Below are positions 25,520-33,653 of a stretch of 64,000 nt of DNA, piece after piece. Every line of letters begins with the position of its first letter. Position 1 is the stretch's first letter. This stretch comes from Alphaproteobacteria bacterium (GTDB lineage Bacteria; Pseudomonadota; Alphaproteobacteria; UBA8366). The stretch spans positions 62,001 through 126,000 of the forward strand of contig JANQKC010000011.1 in NCBI GenBank assembly GCA_028281325.1, written 5' to 3'. Under the pieces are notes generated by a model. That model made no database searches. It was given only the letters and a program-made list of their open reading frames with translations, and was not told where the DNA came from. The position numbers and the translations under genes are program-made.

Positions 25520-26920
25520 ATGTTCAACGACAAGCGTGGGCTCGCGATGACCGCTTCGAGCCAGGACGCCGTGGACGCCTTCGACAGCTGCGTCGATGAG
25601 TTCCTGGCCTCGGGCCGCGACGCGGCATTGCTGTTGAAGAAGGTCTCCGACGTCGACCCGGACATGATCATGGGCCAATGCCTGCGCGGCTATTTTCAAC
25701 GCCTCCCAGCGCAGGCCCATCTCGCGGCGCAAAGCGGCGACAGCCTCGCCAAGGCGCAGAGCCTCGCGGCGACGGCGACCGAGCGCGAGCGGAAGCATGT
25801 CGATGCGCTGGCGGCCTGGTGCGCCGGCGACATCCGCAAGACCACCGCGCTGTGGGACGACATCCTGTTGGACCACCCGCGGGATATCCTCGCGCTGCGC
25901 CTCGCGCACACGATGCACTTCTTCCTCGGCGACTTGGCGCAGATGCGCGATTCCATGGCCCGGGTCATGCCGCACTGGGCCGAGGACGTGCCGGGCTACG
26001 GTTTCGTGCTGGGCTGCCGCGCCTTCACCTATGAGGAAACCCATGAATTCGGGCCCGCCGAGGAGCTTGGGCGGCGCGCGGTCGAGATCAACGAGAACGA
26101 CATCTGGGCCGGCCACTGCGTCGCCCATGTCCTGGAATCGCAAGGACGGCGGCAGGACGGCATCGCCTGGATCGACGAACACGAAGCGGCATGGCGGAAG
26201 CGCGGCATCTTCGCGCATCACATGTGGTGGCACCGGGCGCTGCATTATCTGGAACTGGAGCGGTTCGACGACGTGCTCGCCGCCTACGACCGGCAGTTCT
26301 GGACCGAACCGTCGGAAGACAATATCGACATCTGCAACGCCGCCAGCATGCTGATGCGGCTCGACATGCTGGGGATCGACGTGGGCGGCCGCTGGGATTC
26401 GGTGGCGGATGTCAGCGCCGGCCGGATCGCCCCGCCGCAACATCGCCTGCGCCCGTTCAACGACCTGCATTTCGTGATGGCCTTGGCCATGGCGGGACGG
26501 CGGGACGAAGCCGAAACGCTGTTGGCGTCCATGCGCGATTTCCGCGACAGCGCCGCCAACGAGGACGCGACGATTTCCGCGGTCTATCGCGACGCCGGCA
26601 TTCCCGTCGCCGAGGCGACCCTCGCCTATGCCGCGGAAGACTACGCCCGCGTCGTCGAGATCATGCGCGAGGCGCGCTATCACATGGTGCCGCTCGGCGG
26701 AAGTTGGGCGCAGCGCGACGTCTGGGTTCGGATGTTCCTGCAGGCCGCCCTCAAGGACGGGCAGCACGCTCTCGCCCGCGCCCTGCTGGCCGAACGCACC
26801 GCCGACAACCCGACCAGCGCGCCATCCTGGAAACTGTACGCCGAGGCGTTGGACCAATGCGGCGAACCGGACGCGGCGGGGACGGCCCGCGCCCGCGCCG
26901 CCGAACTACTGGCGGCGTAA
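25520..26920 (+). CDS. TTC38-like tetratricopeptide repeat protein
   Basis: GGGAGGA before ATG 25520 gives 466 residues, soluble. The protein resembles the TTC38 family (conserved from bacteria to animals, function unknown). Helical pairs repeat through the chain, for example RKHVDALAAWCAGDIRKTTALW, RAVEINENDIWAGHCVAHVLE and the His/Trp-rich GIFAHHMWWHRALHYLELERFD, a highly conserved segment of the family that could bind metal or a cofactor. RLRPFNDLHFVMALAMAGR lies in the C-terminal half. A 31-base gap separates it from the following MFS gene, so a shared transcript is likely. Confidence 0.75.
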   Translation: MFNDKRGLAMTASSQDAVDAFDSCVDEFLASGRDAALLLKKVSDVDPDMIMGQCLRGYFQRLPAQAHLAAQSGDSLAKAQSLAATATERERKHVDALAAWCAGDIRKTTALWDDILLDHPRDILALRLAHTMHFFLGDLAQMRDSMARVMPHWAEDVPGYGFVLGCRAFTYEETHEFGPAEELGRRAVEINENDIWAGHCVAHVLESQGRRQDGIAWIDEHEAAWRKRGIFAHHMWWHRALHYLELERFDDVLAAYDRQFWTEPSEDNIDICNAASMLMRLDMLGIDVGGRWDSVADVSAGRIAPPQHRLRPFNDLHFVMALAMAGRRDEAETLLASMRDFRDSAANEDATISAVYRDAGIPVAEATLAYAAEDYARVVEIMREARYHMVPLGGSWAQRDVWVRMFLQAALKDGQHALARALLAERTADNPTSAPSWKLYAEALDQCGEPDAAGTARARAAELLAA

Positions 26921-26951
26921 ACCCGATGCAGCACCGCAGCGGCATCGCCGC

Positions 26952-28175
26952 ATGACCGCCACCGCACCGGAACACCGATCCGACACCTTGGTGATCGGAC
27001 TGGTCGGACTCGCGCATCTGCTGTCGCATTTCTATCAGATCGCGCTCGCGCCACTCTTCCCGTTGCTGCGCGCCGAGTTCGGGGTCAGCTACACCGCGCT
27101 GGGGCTGATCATCTCGCTGTTCTACGGCGTGTCGGGCGTGTGCCAGGCCTTCGTCGGGATACTGGTCGACCGCTACGGCGGCGACCGGCTGATGCTGTTC
27201 GGCATTCTCACCATGTCGACCGCGGTCATGCTGATGGGGTTCGCGCCCGCCTATTGGGTGTTGCTGCCATTGGCGGTGCTGTCGGCGCTCGGCAACTCGG
27301 TCTTCCACCCGGCGGACCTCTCGATCCTCTCGGCCAAGGTCAGTCCGGAACGGCTCGGACGGGCCTTCGGCATCCACGGCTTCGGCGGAACCTGCGGGTA
27401 TTTCCTGTCGCCGATCATCATTTATTACGGCGTCGCCAGCTTCGCCGGCTGGCGCGCCGGGTTGATCGCCGCCGGACTGATCGGCTGGGCCGCGGCGTTG
27501 CTCATCTTCCGGCACCGTGACGTTCTCCGCATGCCCACCGGGCAATCCGCCGGCCCCGACGCGATGCCGAGCCTCGCCTTCTACGGCCGTCTGGTGCGGA
27601 ACCTGCCGCTGATGGCCGCCTTCCTTTATTTCGCGCTGATCGCGGGCGCGCTCGCCGGGGTGCAGAACTTCTCCGTGACCGCGCTGGTCGAGATGTACGG
27701 CGCGCCCTTGGCGCTGGCGACCGCCGGGCTGACCGGCTATCTCGGCGGCAACGCGGCGGGCATCCTGCTCGGCGGCGAACTCGCCGACCGTTTTCCGCGC
27801 CATGCGCTGATCGCAAGCACCGGGCTCGCCGCCGGCGCGGTGGCGATGGGAACGATCGCCATGGTGCCGCTGCCGATGCTGGCGGTCATTCCGTTGCTGG
27901 CGGCGGGCGGTTTCTGCCTCGGCCTGACCGGCCCGTCGCGCGACATCCTCGTGCGCGCCGCGACGCCGACGGGCGCGACCGGCAAGGTATTCGGGTTCGT
28001 CTATTCGGGGCTGGACCTCGGCGGCGCGCTGGGACCGCTGCTGTTCGGCTGGCTGATGGACGGCGGCAACTTCCGGGGCGTCTTCATCGCCATCGCCGTG
28101 ATGTATGTCGGCGGCATCCTGAGCGTGCTGCAACTCAAACGCGGCGGGCGACAAGTCAAGGAAGCGGTGCCCTAA
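26952..28175 (+). CDS. MFS transporter, fosmidomycin-resistance (Fsr)-like
   Basis: A 407-residue, 12-helix major facilitator. The first half has SHFYQIALAPLFPLLRAEFGVSYTALGL and the MFS A-like loop GILVDRYGGDRL; GNSVFHPADLSILSAKVSPERLGRAFGIHGFGG is characteristic of Fsr-like exporters, where a HP motif in helix 4 is kept. It probably exports a small molecule, unidentified. The ATG lacks a strong Shine-Dalgarno sequence, and translation may follow from the preceding TTC38-like gene. A stem-loop lies just after the stop. Confidence 0.85.
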   Translation: MTATAPEHRSDTLVIGLVGLAHLLSHFYQIALAPLFPLLRAEFGVSYTALGLIISLFYGVSGVCQAFVGILVDRYGGDRLMLFGILTMSTAVMLMGFAPAYWVLLPLAVLSALGNSVFHPADLSILSAKVSPERLGRAFGIHGFGGTCGYFLSPIIIYYGVASFAGWRAGLIAAGLIGWAAALLIFRHRDVLRMPTGQSAGPDAMPSLAFYGRLVRNLPLMAAFLYFALIAGALAGVQNFSVTALVEMYGAPLALATAGLTGYLGGNAAGILLGGELADRFPRHALIASTGLAAGAVAMGTIAMVPLPMLAVIPLLAAGGFCLGLTGPSRDILVRAATPTGATGKVFGFVYSGLDLGGALGPLLFGWLMDGGNFRGVFIAIAVMYVGGILSVLQLKRGGRQVKEAVP

Positions 28176-28181
28176 ACCAAA

Positions 28182-28208
28182 CCGGCCGATCCGGGGAGGA
28201 TCGGCCGG
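28182..28208 (+). terminator. Stem-loop after the MFS gene
   Basis: A perfect 11-base-pair stem, CCGGCCGATCC with GGATCGGCCGG, closes a five-base loop seven bases after the MFS stop codon. There is no run of T afterwards, so termination may be partial or Rho-assisted, but the position and stability fit the end of the TTC38-MFS transcript. Confidence 0.6.
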
Positions 28209-28253
28209 CGGCTTGGCGCCAACATTCGGGAGAGGGGGAGAGGAGGAAAACCC

Positions 28254-28367
28254 ATGCCGCAACCAAGCCAGGGTCGAGGCGGCGTCTTGGGTGGAGACCC
28301 GCCTCTGGGGGAAAGAAGTTCCTATTTCAAAATCACATGGACGTCGCCGTCTGGTTTCTTGCCTTGA
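28254..28367 (+). CDS. Possible 37-residue peptide gene
   Basis: An ATG seven bases after AGGAGGAAAA, an unusually strong ribosome site, opens a 37-codon frame (MPQPSQGRGGVLGGDPP, ending SGFLP) in the gap between the terminator-like stem and the TetR gene. The composition is low in hydrophobic residues and no family is recognised. It may be a leader peptide or a chance frame behind a purine-rich tract (GGGAGAGGGGGAGAGG). Confidence is low. Confidence 0.25.
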   Translation: MPQPSQGRGGVLGGDPPLGERSSYFKITWTSPSGFLP

Positions 28368-28427
28368 GCCTCGCGTTTCTGCGCCGCTCGCAACCTTAAT
28401 CTAGGTTTTTGATCGGCCAGTTTAAAA

Positions 28428-28439
28428 CAACGTTCGTTG
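28428..28439 (+). promoter_or_regulatory. Short dyad, candidate TetR-family operator
   Basis: CAACG-TT-CGTTG is a perfect 5+5 palindrome about 95 bases before the TetR-family start, in an A/T-rich stretch that would hold the promoter. TetR regulators usually bind such dyads next to their own gene. The match is positional only; the arms are short. Confidence 0.35.
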
Positions 28440-28532
28440 ACATTTGCGTGAGAAACTCGCGACCACGACGTCAATCCGATAACTTTAGATCGATTGATTA
28501 ATGATTATGCCTTTCAAGCAGATTATTCCTGG

Positions 28533-29099
28533 ATGGCGAGACCAAGAGAATTCGACCCGGAGGACGTCCTGACGGCGGCGACCGCGTTGTTTTGGCGCAA
28601 CGGGTTCACCGGCACATCGCTGGCGCAGATCGACCGGGCGGTCGGGATCAACCGCGCCAGCCTGTACAACGCCTTTGGCGACAAGCGCGGACTGTTCCTC
28701 GCCTGCCTCGATCATTACGGCGAGCGGGAAATCGGCGCCGCGGTCGCATTGCTCTCCGGTCCAAGCGCGGGAGTCGCGGCCGTGCGACGGCTCTTCAACG
28801 GGCCGGTCAAGGCGGTGCAGGCCGGCAAGGACCGGCGCGGCTGTCTCCTCTGCAACAGCGCCGTGGAAGTTTCGCCGCACGATGCACAGGTGGAAGCAAT
28901 CGTCATGCGGTATCTGGATCGATTGCGGGATGCCCTGGCCGCAACGCTAACCGCTGACGGGTCCTGCAAGGACGCGGTCCGGCGCGCCGATCAACTGACC
29001 GCCCACTACATGGGGCTCCATGTGATGGCCAAGGGCGGTGCGACGGTCGCCCAGCTCAAGCGTATCGCCGCGGGCGCAGACGCCCTGCTCGCGTCGTGA
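28533..29099 (+). CDS. TetR family transcriptional regulator
   Basis: The start at ATG 28533 yields MARPREFDPEDVLTAATALFW, the normal beginning of the family, and 188 residues. Helix-turn-helix residues are in GTSLAQIDRAVGINRASLYNAFGDKRGLF (about 24-52). The C-terminal domain contains GRSxLL-like RRGCLLCNSAVEVSPHD, seen in the subgroup that regulates small reactive-compound or efflux genes, with two close Cys residues (CLLC) that could be redox or ligand sensitive. Likely targets are nearby, but the gene is flanked by a minus-strand cupin and a stem-loop, so no regulon is obvious. Confidence 0.9.
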   Translation: MARPREFDPEDVLTAATALFWRNGFTGTSLAQIDRAVGINRASLYNAFGDKRGLFLACLDHYGEREIGAAVALLSGPSAGVAAVRRLFNGPVKAVQAGKDRRGCLLCNSAVEVSPHDAQVEAIVMRYLDRLRDALAATLTADGSCKDAVRRADQLTAHYMGLHVMAKGGATVAQLKRIAAGADALLAS

Positions 29100-29111
29100 C
29101 ACGTTTAACGG

Positions 29112-29588
29112 CTAATACGGTTCGCCGTCCCGACGCGTGAACGTCGCGTCCGGCTGCCCGCGTCCGACCATCTGCATGTCGATGTCGCTGTAGCGGCAGG
29201 AATCGCCCGGCCGGCGGCTGCCGACCTCCAGCACCGTCACCGGCTTGTCGGTCTTGTTGATCAGGTGGTGGCCGTCTTCCGTGCCCGCCGCGAACCCGGC
29301 GACACTGCCCGGCTGCAATTCGGTCTCGCCCGCGTCGGTGACCAGCGTCGGCGTCCCATCGAGAACGTAGATGAACTCATCCTCGGTCGTATGCCAGTGG
29401 CGCTGCGACGACCAAACATTCGGCGGCAGCACCACGAGGTTCACCCCGAAGTCCGTCAGGCCGAAGTGGTCGCCAAGACGCCGCCGCACCCGGTCCATGC
29501 ACGGTTCGTTGAACGGCGAGGGATAGCCGGAGCCGCTTTCCGTGGGAATATCGAGGGCGTTTTCGGCGGGCTTGGGGGTCTTCGGCAT
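29112..29588 (-). CDS. Cupin-domain protein
   Basis: A 158-residue single-domain cupin with GGAGCAAGCC before the ATG. Conserved cupin motif 1 appears as SSQRHWHTTEDEFIYVLDGTPTLVTD (metal ligands H, H, E) and motif 2 as PGSVAGFAAGTEDGHHLINKTDKP. This subgroup (with the C-terminal DSCRYSDIDMQM) is common in Alphaproteobacteria and usually annotated only by fold. A metal-dependent dioxygenase or isomerase-like role is possible. It is followed on the same strand by no close gene; the VOC gene upstream lies 90 bases away. Confidence 0.85.
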   Translation of the reverse strand: MPKTPKPAENALDIPTESGSGYPSPFNEPCMDRVRRRLGDHFGLTDFGVNLVVLPPNVWSSQRHWHTTEDEFIYVLDGTPTLVTDAGETELQPGSVAGFAAGTEDGHHLINKTDKPVTVLEVGSRRPGDSCRYSDIDMQMVGRGQPDATFTRRDGEPY

Positions 29589-29677
29589 GGCTTGCTCCTG
29601 GCTAGGGTATCGCGTCCGGCTGCGCCGGTATCCGCAATCCTAGGCCAATCGCCAATGCCGCGCACCGAAAAGCCGCG

Positions 29678-30073
29678 TCAGTCCTCGTATTGCTTGAGTT
29701 CGAGCCGGTTACCGTCCGGATCGGGGAAATAGATCGACTGACCTTCGCCGCGCGCGCCCCACACCTGGCGCGGCCCATCGATCTCCACCCCTTCCGCGTC
29801 GAGACGGTCCCGCACCCGTTGCCAATCGCCCTTGGTCACGACCATGCAGAAATGATTGAGGTTGGGCGCCGGCGCCGGATCCTTCTTATGCATCTTCGGC
29901 GGGAAGAGATCGATGATGGTGTTTTCGTTCAACCGCACCGACGGAAAGGGAACGTCGCCCGCGCGGTAGGCGTCGAGCCGGTCCGGCTCCATCTCCAGCA
30001 CCCGGGTGTAGAAATCGATCATCGACGCCTCGTCCTGCACGTTCAAAACGATATGGTCCATGGTGATCCGCAT
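29678..30073 (-). CDS. VOC (glyoxalase/bleomycin resistance) family protein
   Basis: A 131-residue protein with the paired beta-alpha-beta-beta-beta modules of the vicinal oxygen chelate fold. The first module begins MDHIVLNVQDEASMIDFYTRVLEMEP and the second LNHFCMVVTKGDWQRVRDRLD, ending in the conserved YFPDPDGNRLELKQ. Likely metal ligands are His in the two starting strands and Glu near the end. AAGGGGACACC precedes the ATG at 30073. Members range from dioxygenases to resistance proteins, and no substrate is suggested by the context. Confidence 0.87.
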   Translation of the reverse strand: MRITMDHIVLNVQDEASMIDFYTRVLEMEPDRLDAYRAGDVPFPSVRLNENTIIDLFPPKMHKKDPAPAPNLNHFCMVVTKGDWQRVRDRLDAEGVEIDGPRQVWGARGEGQSIYFPDPDGNRLELKQYED

Positions 30074-30290
30074 TGACGGTGTCCCCTTCTTGAAAAGCAC
30101 GATGTGCGCTCGCCCGCGGGTCTGAACATAGCCCTTCGCCGGCGGCTTGCAACATCCTGCGGCGATCCCGGTCACGACCGGTATCGAGACGATTGACCCG
30201 GCAGACGCAAGCCTTCACCATTCGGCCTGCGCGCGCCGTCGCGCCAACTTATCCGAGCACCCGCCCCAACCAAGAGCACCGAGAGACTCC

Positions 30291-31253
30291 ATGGACCTGA
30301 AAGACATCACGATTCATTTCATTCACCCCGCCTACCAGTTAGGGCCGCTGTTCGAAAAACGCGATACCGGGATCAAGCATTTCCAGTCCTGGACCCTGGA
30401 CGACGCCTATGCCCGGATGGGCGACGGCGACGTTATCGTCGTGTCGGGCTATTGGAAGAACGACATGCTGGAGACCGCCGACCGGCTGAAGTTCATCCAG
30501 GTCTGCGGCGCGGGCTACGACCAGTTCGACCAGGACGGCATCCGGGCGAAGGGGGCGCTGCTCGCCAACGCCAGCGGCGTCAACGTCAACGCGGTGAGCG
30601 ATCATGCCCTGGCGCTGACGCTTGGCCTGACGCGGCTGATCCACACCGGGCGCGACAACCAGCGAAAGGCGGAGTGGCGCGGCATGATCTCCGATCTCTC
30701 GCAGCGCGAAGAGGAACTGCCGGACAAGACGATGCTAATCTACGGTCTCGGCAAGATCGGCGGCCGCACCGCCAAGCTCGCCAAGGCCTTCGACATGAAG
30801 GTCATCGGGCTGAAACGCGACACGTCGACGCCGGTCGAGCATGTCGACGAGTTGCACCCATCGAGCGACCTGGTGTCGTTGCTGCCGCGCGCCGACGTGG
30901 TGGTGCTGACCTGCCCGCTGACGCCGGAAACACAAAATGTGATCGACGCAACGGCCCTCGCCGCGATGAAACCGTCCGCCTACCTCGTCAACGTGGCGCG
31001 CGGCGGGTGCGTCGACCAGAACGCGCTTATCGCGGCGCTGAACGACAACCAGATCGCCGGCGCCGGGATCGACGTGACCGTGCCGGAACCGCTTGAGGCC
31101 GACTCACCGCTGTGGGGGTTCGAGAATGTCATCCTGACGCCGCATACCGGCGGCGAGACGCGGCAGTACGAGGACAATGTGATCGACATCCTGCTCGAAA
31201 ACCTCAACCGCTTGGCGCGCGGCGGCGAACCGCTGCACAACCAAGTCGTCTGA
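30291..31253 (+). CDS. D-isomer-specific 2-hydroxyacid dehydrogenase
   Basis: NAD(P)-dependent enzyme of 320 residues that interconverts 2-hydroxy and 2-oxo acids. The dinucleotide-binding loop is YGLGKIGGRTAKLAKAF, and the catalytic set is visible as Arg in NVARGG, Glu in VPEPLEA and His in TPHTGG. The N-terminal half (VVSGYWKNDMLETADRLKFIQVCGAGYDQFD) is typical of the family. It is followed after 13 bases by an FAD-dependent oxidoreductase gene, so the two probably act on the same organic acid. Confidence 0.9.
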   Translation: MDLKDITIHFIHPAYQLGPLFEKRDTGIKHFQSWTLDDAYARMGDGDVIVVSGYWKNDMLETADRLKFIQVCGAGYDQFDQDGIRAKGALLANASGVNVNAVSDHALALTLGLTRLIHTGRDNQRKAEWRGMISDLSQREEELPDKTMLIYGLGKIGGRTAKLAKAFDMKVIGLKRDTSTPVEHVDELHPSSDLVSLLPRADVVVLTCPLTPETQNVIDATALAAMKPSAYLVNVARGGCVDQNALIAALNDNQIAGAGIDVTVPEPLEADSPLWGFENVILTPHTGGETRQYEDNVIDILLENLNRLARGGEPLHNQVV

Positions 31254-31266
31254 GCGCGCACGGCCG

Positions 31267-32886
31267 ATGTCAGAGACCCGCCACCAGGTCGACGTCATCG
31301 TCGTCGGCACCGGCGCCGCCGGGTTGAGCGCGGCGCTCGCGGCCCGCGTGTCGGACGCCAGCGTGCTGGTGGTGGAAAAAGCGGCCGTCGCCGGCGGCAC
31401 GACCGCGATGTCCGGCGGCTGCATCTGGATTCCCGGCCATCACTACATGGCCGAGCTGGGCGTCAGCGACACGCGGGAGGCGGCCATGGAATACATCCGC
31501 GCGGTCTCGCCCGACGGCTGGCACAACCTGGAGGAACCGCTCTGGGCCGCCTTCGTCGACCGGGCGCCGGAAATGCTGAAATTCGTCGAGGCGCACAGCC
31601 CGACGCGGTTCAAGCCCAACCGCGATCCCGATCCCTATGCGGAAGCGCCCGGCGGGATGGAATTCGGCCGCAACGTTTCGCCGCGGCCGATCCGCCTCGG
31701 CATCCTGGGCCCGTGGCGCGACCGGATCCGGCACCGCACCGTCGCGATCGAGTTGAGCTACGACGAAATCGTCGACAGCCACTTCTACGCCAACCCGAAG
31801 AAAGGAATGATACGGTTCTTCCCGCGCCTGCTGTGGCGACACCTGCGCGGGACACGCACGCGCGGTAACGCGCTGACCATCGGTTTGCTGAAGGGCTGCC
31901 TGGACAAGGGTGTCGACGTCTGGCTGAGCAGCCCGGCGAAACGCCTGATCACCGACGACGGCCGGGTGACCGGCCTGGAACTGGAGCGCAACGGCGCCAC
32001 TGTGACGGTAGAGGCCGCGAAGGGCGTGATCCTGGCCAGCGGCGGCTTCGAATGGAACGCCGAGATGATGGCCGAACATTTCCCCGGCCCCGTCGAATGG
32101 ACCGCCAGCCCCTCGACCAATACCGGCGACGGCCAGCGCATGGCCGCCGATGTCGGCGCGCATCTCGACCGCATGGACCAGGCGCTAATCATGGGCACCA
32201 CGCCGGTGACCTACGAAGGCAGGCTGCAAGGCCAGCCCGCCGCCGATTACTTCCTGCCGCATTCGATGATCGTAAACCGGCACGGCAAGCGCTTCGTCAA
32301 CGAAAAGCAGATGAATGTCGGCCTCGCCTTCGCGGAACGGGACGCGGAAACCGGCGAACCGCTGCATTTGCCCGCATGGCGCATATACGACGGCCAGTTC
32401 GCCGAGAAATACCCGCATGCGCTGCCGAAGGCGTCGGTGCCGGGCAATCGTTTTCAGGCCGACACGCTCGAAGAGCTTGCACGGCAGATCGACGTGGATC
32501 CGGACGGGCTGGCCGATACGGCGGCGCGGTTCAGCGGTTTCGCCCGCGCCGGACAGGACGACGACTTCGGCCGCGGCAGTAGCACTTGGGACCGCAACCG
32601 CGGCGGCGACCCGACGCACGAACCGAGCCCCACATTGGGGACGATCGAACGCCCCCCCTTCTACGCCATGCCCTTCAAGGCGAGTTTTCTCGGCACCAAG
32701 GGCGGGGCGCGCACCAACGAACGGGCGGAAGTGTTGCGCCCGGACGGCACGCCGATCCCCGGCCTCTACGCCGCGGGTAACGTGATGGCGAATGCCTTCG
32801 GGTCGAAAGGGGTCGGGGCGGGCACGACGCTCGGCCCGTGCCTGACCTGGGGCTATATCGCGGGCATGAGCGCCGCCGAGACCTAA
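31267..32886 (+). CDS. FAD-dependent oxidoreductase, fumarate reductase/ketosteroid dehydrogenase-like
   Basis: A 539-residue flavoprotein. The dinucleotide-binding fold opens with VDVIVVGTGAAGLSAALAA, then a second FAD contact is in GGTTAMSGGCIWIPGHHY. The C-terminal GLYAAGNVMANAFGSKGVGAGTTLGPCLTWGYIAG is the FAD-binding end seen in the succinate dehydrogenase/3-ketosteroid dehydrogenase superfamily. Without signal peptide or heme sites it should be a soluble dehydrogenase using an unknown acceptor. The close link to the hydroxyacid dehydrogenase gene suggests sequential oxidation of one substrate. Confidence 0.88.
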   Translation: MSETRHQVDVIVVGTGAAGLSAALAARVSDASVLVVEKAAVAGGTTAMSGGCIWIPGHHYMAELGVSDTREAAMEYIRAVSPDGWHNLEEPLWAAFVDRAPEMLKFVEAHSPTRFKPNRDPDPYAEAPGGMEFGRNVSPRPIRLGILGPWRDRIRHRTVAIELSYDEIVDSHFYANPKKGMIRFFPRLLWRHLRGTRTRGNALTIGLLKGCLDKGVDVWLSSPAKRLITDDGRVTGLELERNGATVTVEAAKGVILASGGFEWNAEMMAEHFPGPVEWTASPSTNTGDGQRMAADVGAHLDRMDQALIMGTTPVTYEGRLQGQPAADYFLPHSMIVNRHGKRFVNEKQMNVGLAFAERDAETGEPLHLPAWRIYDGQFAEKYPHALPKASVPGNRFQADTLEELARQIDVDPDGLADTAARFSGFARAGQDDDFGRGSSTWDRNRGGDPTHEPSPTLGTIERPPFYAMPFKASFLGTKGGARTNERAEVLRPDGTPIPGLYAAGNVMANAFGSKGVGAGTTLGPCLTWGYIAGMSAAET

Positions 32887-32889
32887 CGC

Positions 32890-33105
32890 CTAGACGTCGT
32901 CCTTGGTCCACCCGTCGCCGCCGCACCGGACACAGCGCACCTTCTTGAACAACTCGTCCCAATCGCCGTCGGTCGCGACATAGTCGAGGACGCAACGCAA
33001 CGCCTTCGATTTATCTTCCAGACTGTATTTCTCAGCGGCATAAGCCAGCATGTCTTCCGCGTCCTTCTGGATTTCGAACGTCACCGAGATCTTGTCGCCT
33101 GCCAT
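32890..33105 (-). CDS. Small protein of 71 residues with C-terminal CxxC
   Basis: AAGG stands eight bases before the ATG at 33105. The protein begins MAGDKISVTFEIQKDAEDML, a strand followed by two helices (AYAAEKYSLEDKSKALRCVLDYVA) in the style of ribbon-helix-helix DNA-binding proteins, and ends with KVRCVRCGGDGWTKDDV, a CxxC motif that could bind zinc. I recognise no named family. It overlaps no other gene and ends three bases after the FAD enzyme gene, which runs towards it. A small regulator is the best guess. Confidence 0.55.
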   Translation of the reverse strand: MAGDKISVTFEIQKDAEDMLAYAAEKYSLEDKSKALRCVLDYVATDGDWDELFKKVRCVRCGGDGWTKDDV

Positions 33106-33225
33106 GAATTGCACCTTGCTTGTATTGTGTAACGGTTGGAACGGATTGGCCGGCAGCCTAGCACACCATGCCAGGTTTGCGGCAGATAGCGATATAATCC
33201 CCAGGCTCCGTTTTTCGACCGCCGC

Positions 33226-33579
33226 CTAACGCGATTCCAAGGCCGCCAACAGCAGCACCGCGTGGCTCTGTTCGAACTCTTTCGTCGCGAACAGCAGCGT
33301 CACGACCGCATGGTCCCGCCCGGCGGCGCGCAGCGCCTCGAACGCCGCCGCCCGGTCCGGATCCTTCAGTTCCTCGCGGTAGCGGTCGGCGAAACCCTCC
33401 CAGCGCGCGGTATCGTGACCGAACCATTTCCGCAGCTCGGTCGAGGGGGCGATCTCCTTCAGCCACAGATCGACCGCCGCCGCGTCCTTCGACACGCCGC
33501 GCGGCCAGAGCCGGTCGATCAGCACCCGGTACCCGTCCTCGGGCGCCGCCGGCTCGTAGACCCGTTTGGCTTGAAACAT
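33226..33579 (-). CDS. DUF488/YeaO-like protein
   Basis: A 117-residue protein beginning MFQAKRVYEPAAPEDGYRVLIDRLWPRGVSK, the conserved DUF488 signature with its DRLWPRG motif. The middle has LWLKEIAPSTELRKWFGHD and the end LLFATKEFEQSHAVLL. The family is widespread and small; function is not established, though some members are linked to DNA or nucleotide handling. It is divergent from the AraC gene, with a 74-base shared promoter region, so co-regulation is possible. Confidence 0.85.
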   Translation of the reverse strand: MFQAKRVYEPAAPEDGYRVLIDRLWPRGVSKDAAAVDLWLKEIAPSTELRKWFGHDTARWEGFADRYREELKDPDRAAAFEALRAAGRDHAVVTLLFATKEFEQSHAVLLLAALESR

Positions 33580-33653
33580 CGCACACCCGTGACATTCGAC
33601 ATATGGGACCTAGATATTTAACCCATCGTCCCGAAATAAGCGATGACCTGCAA

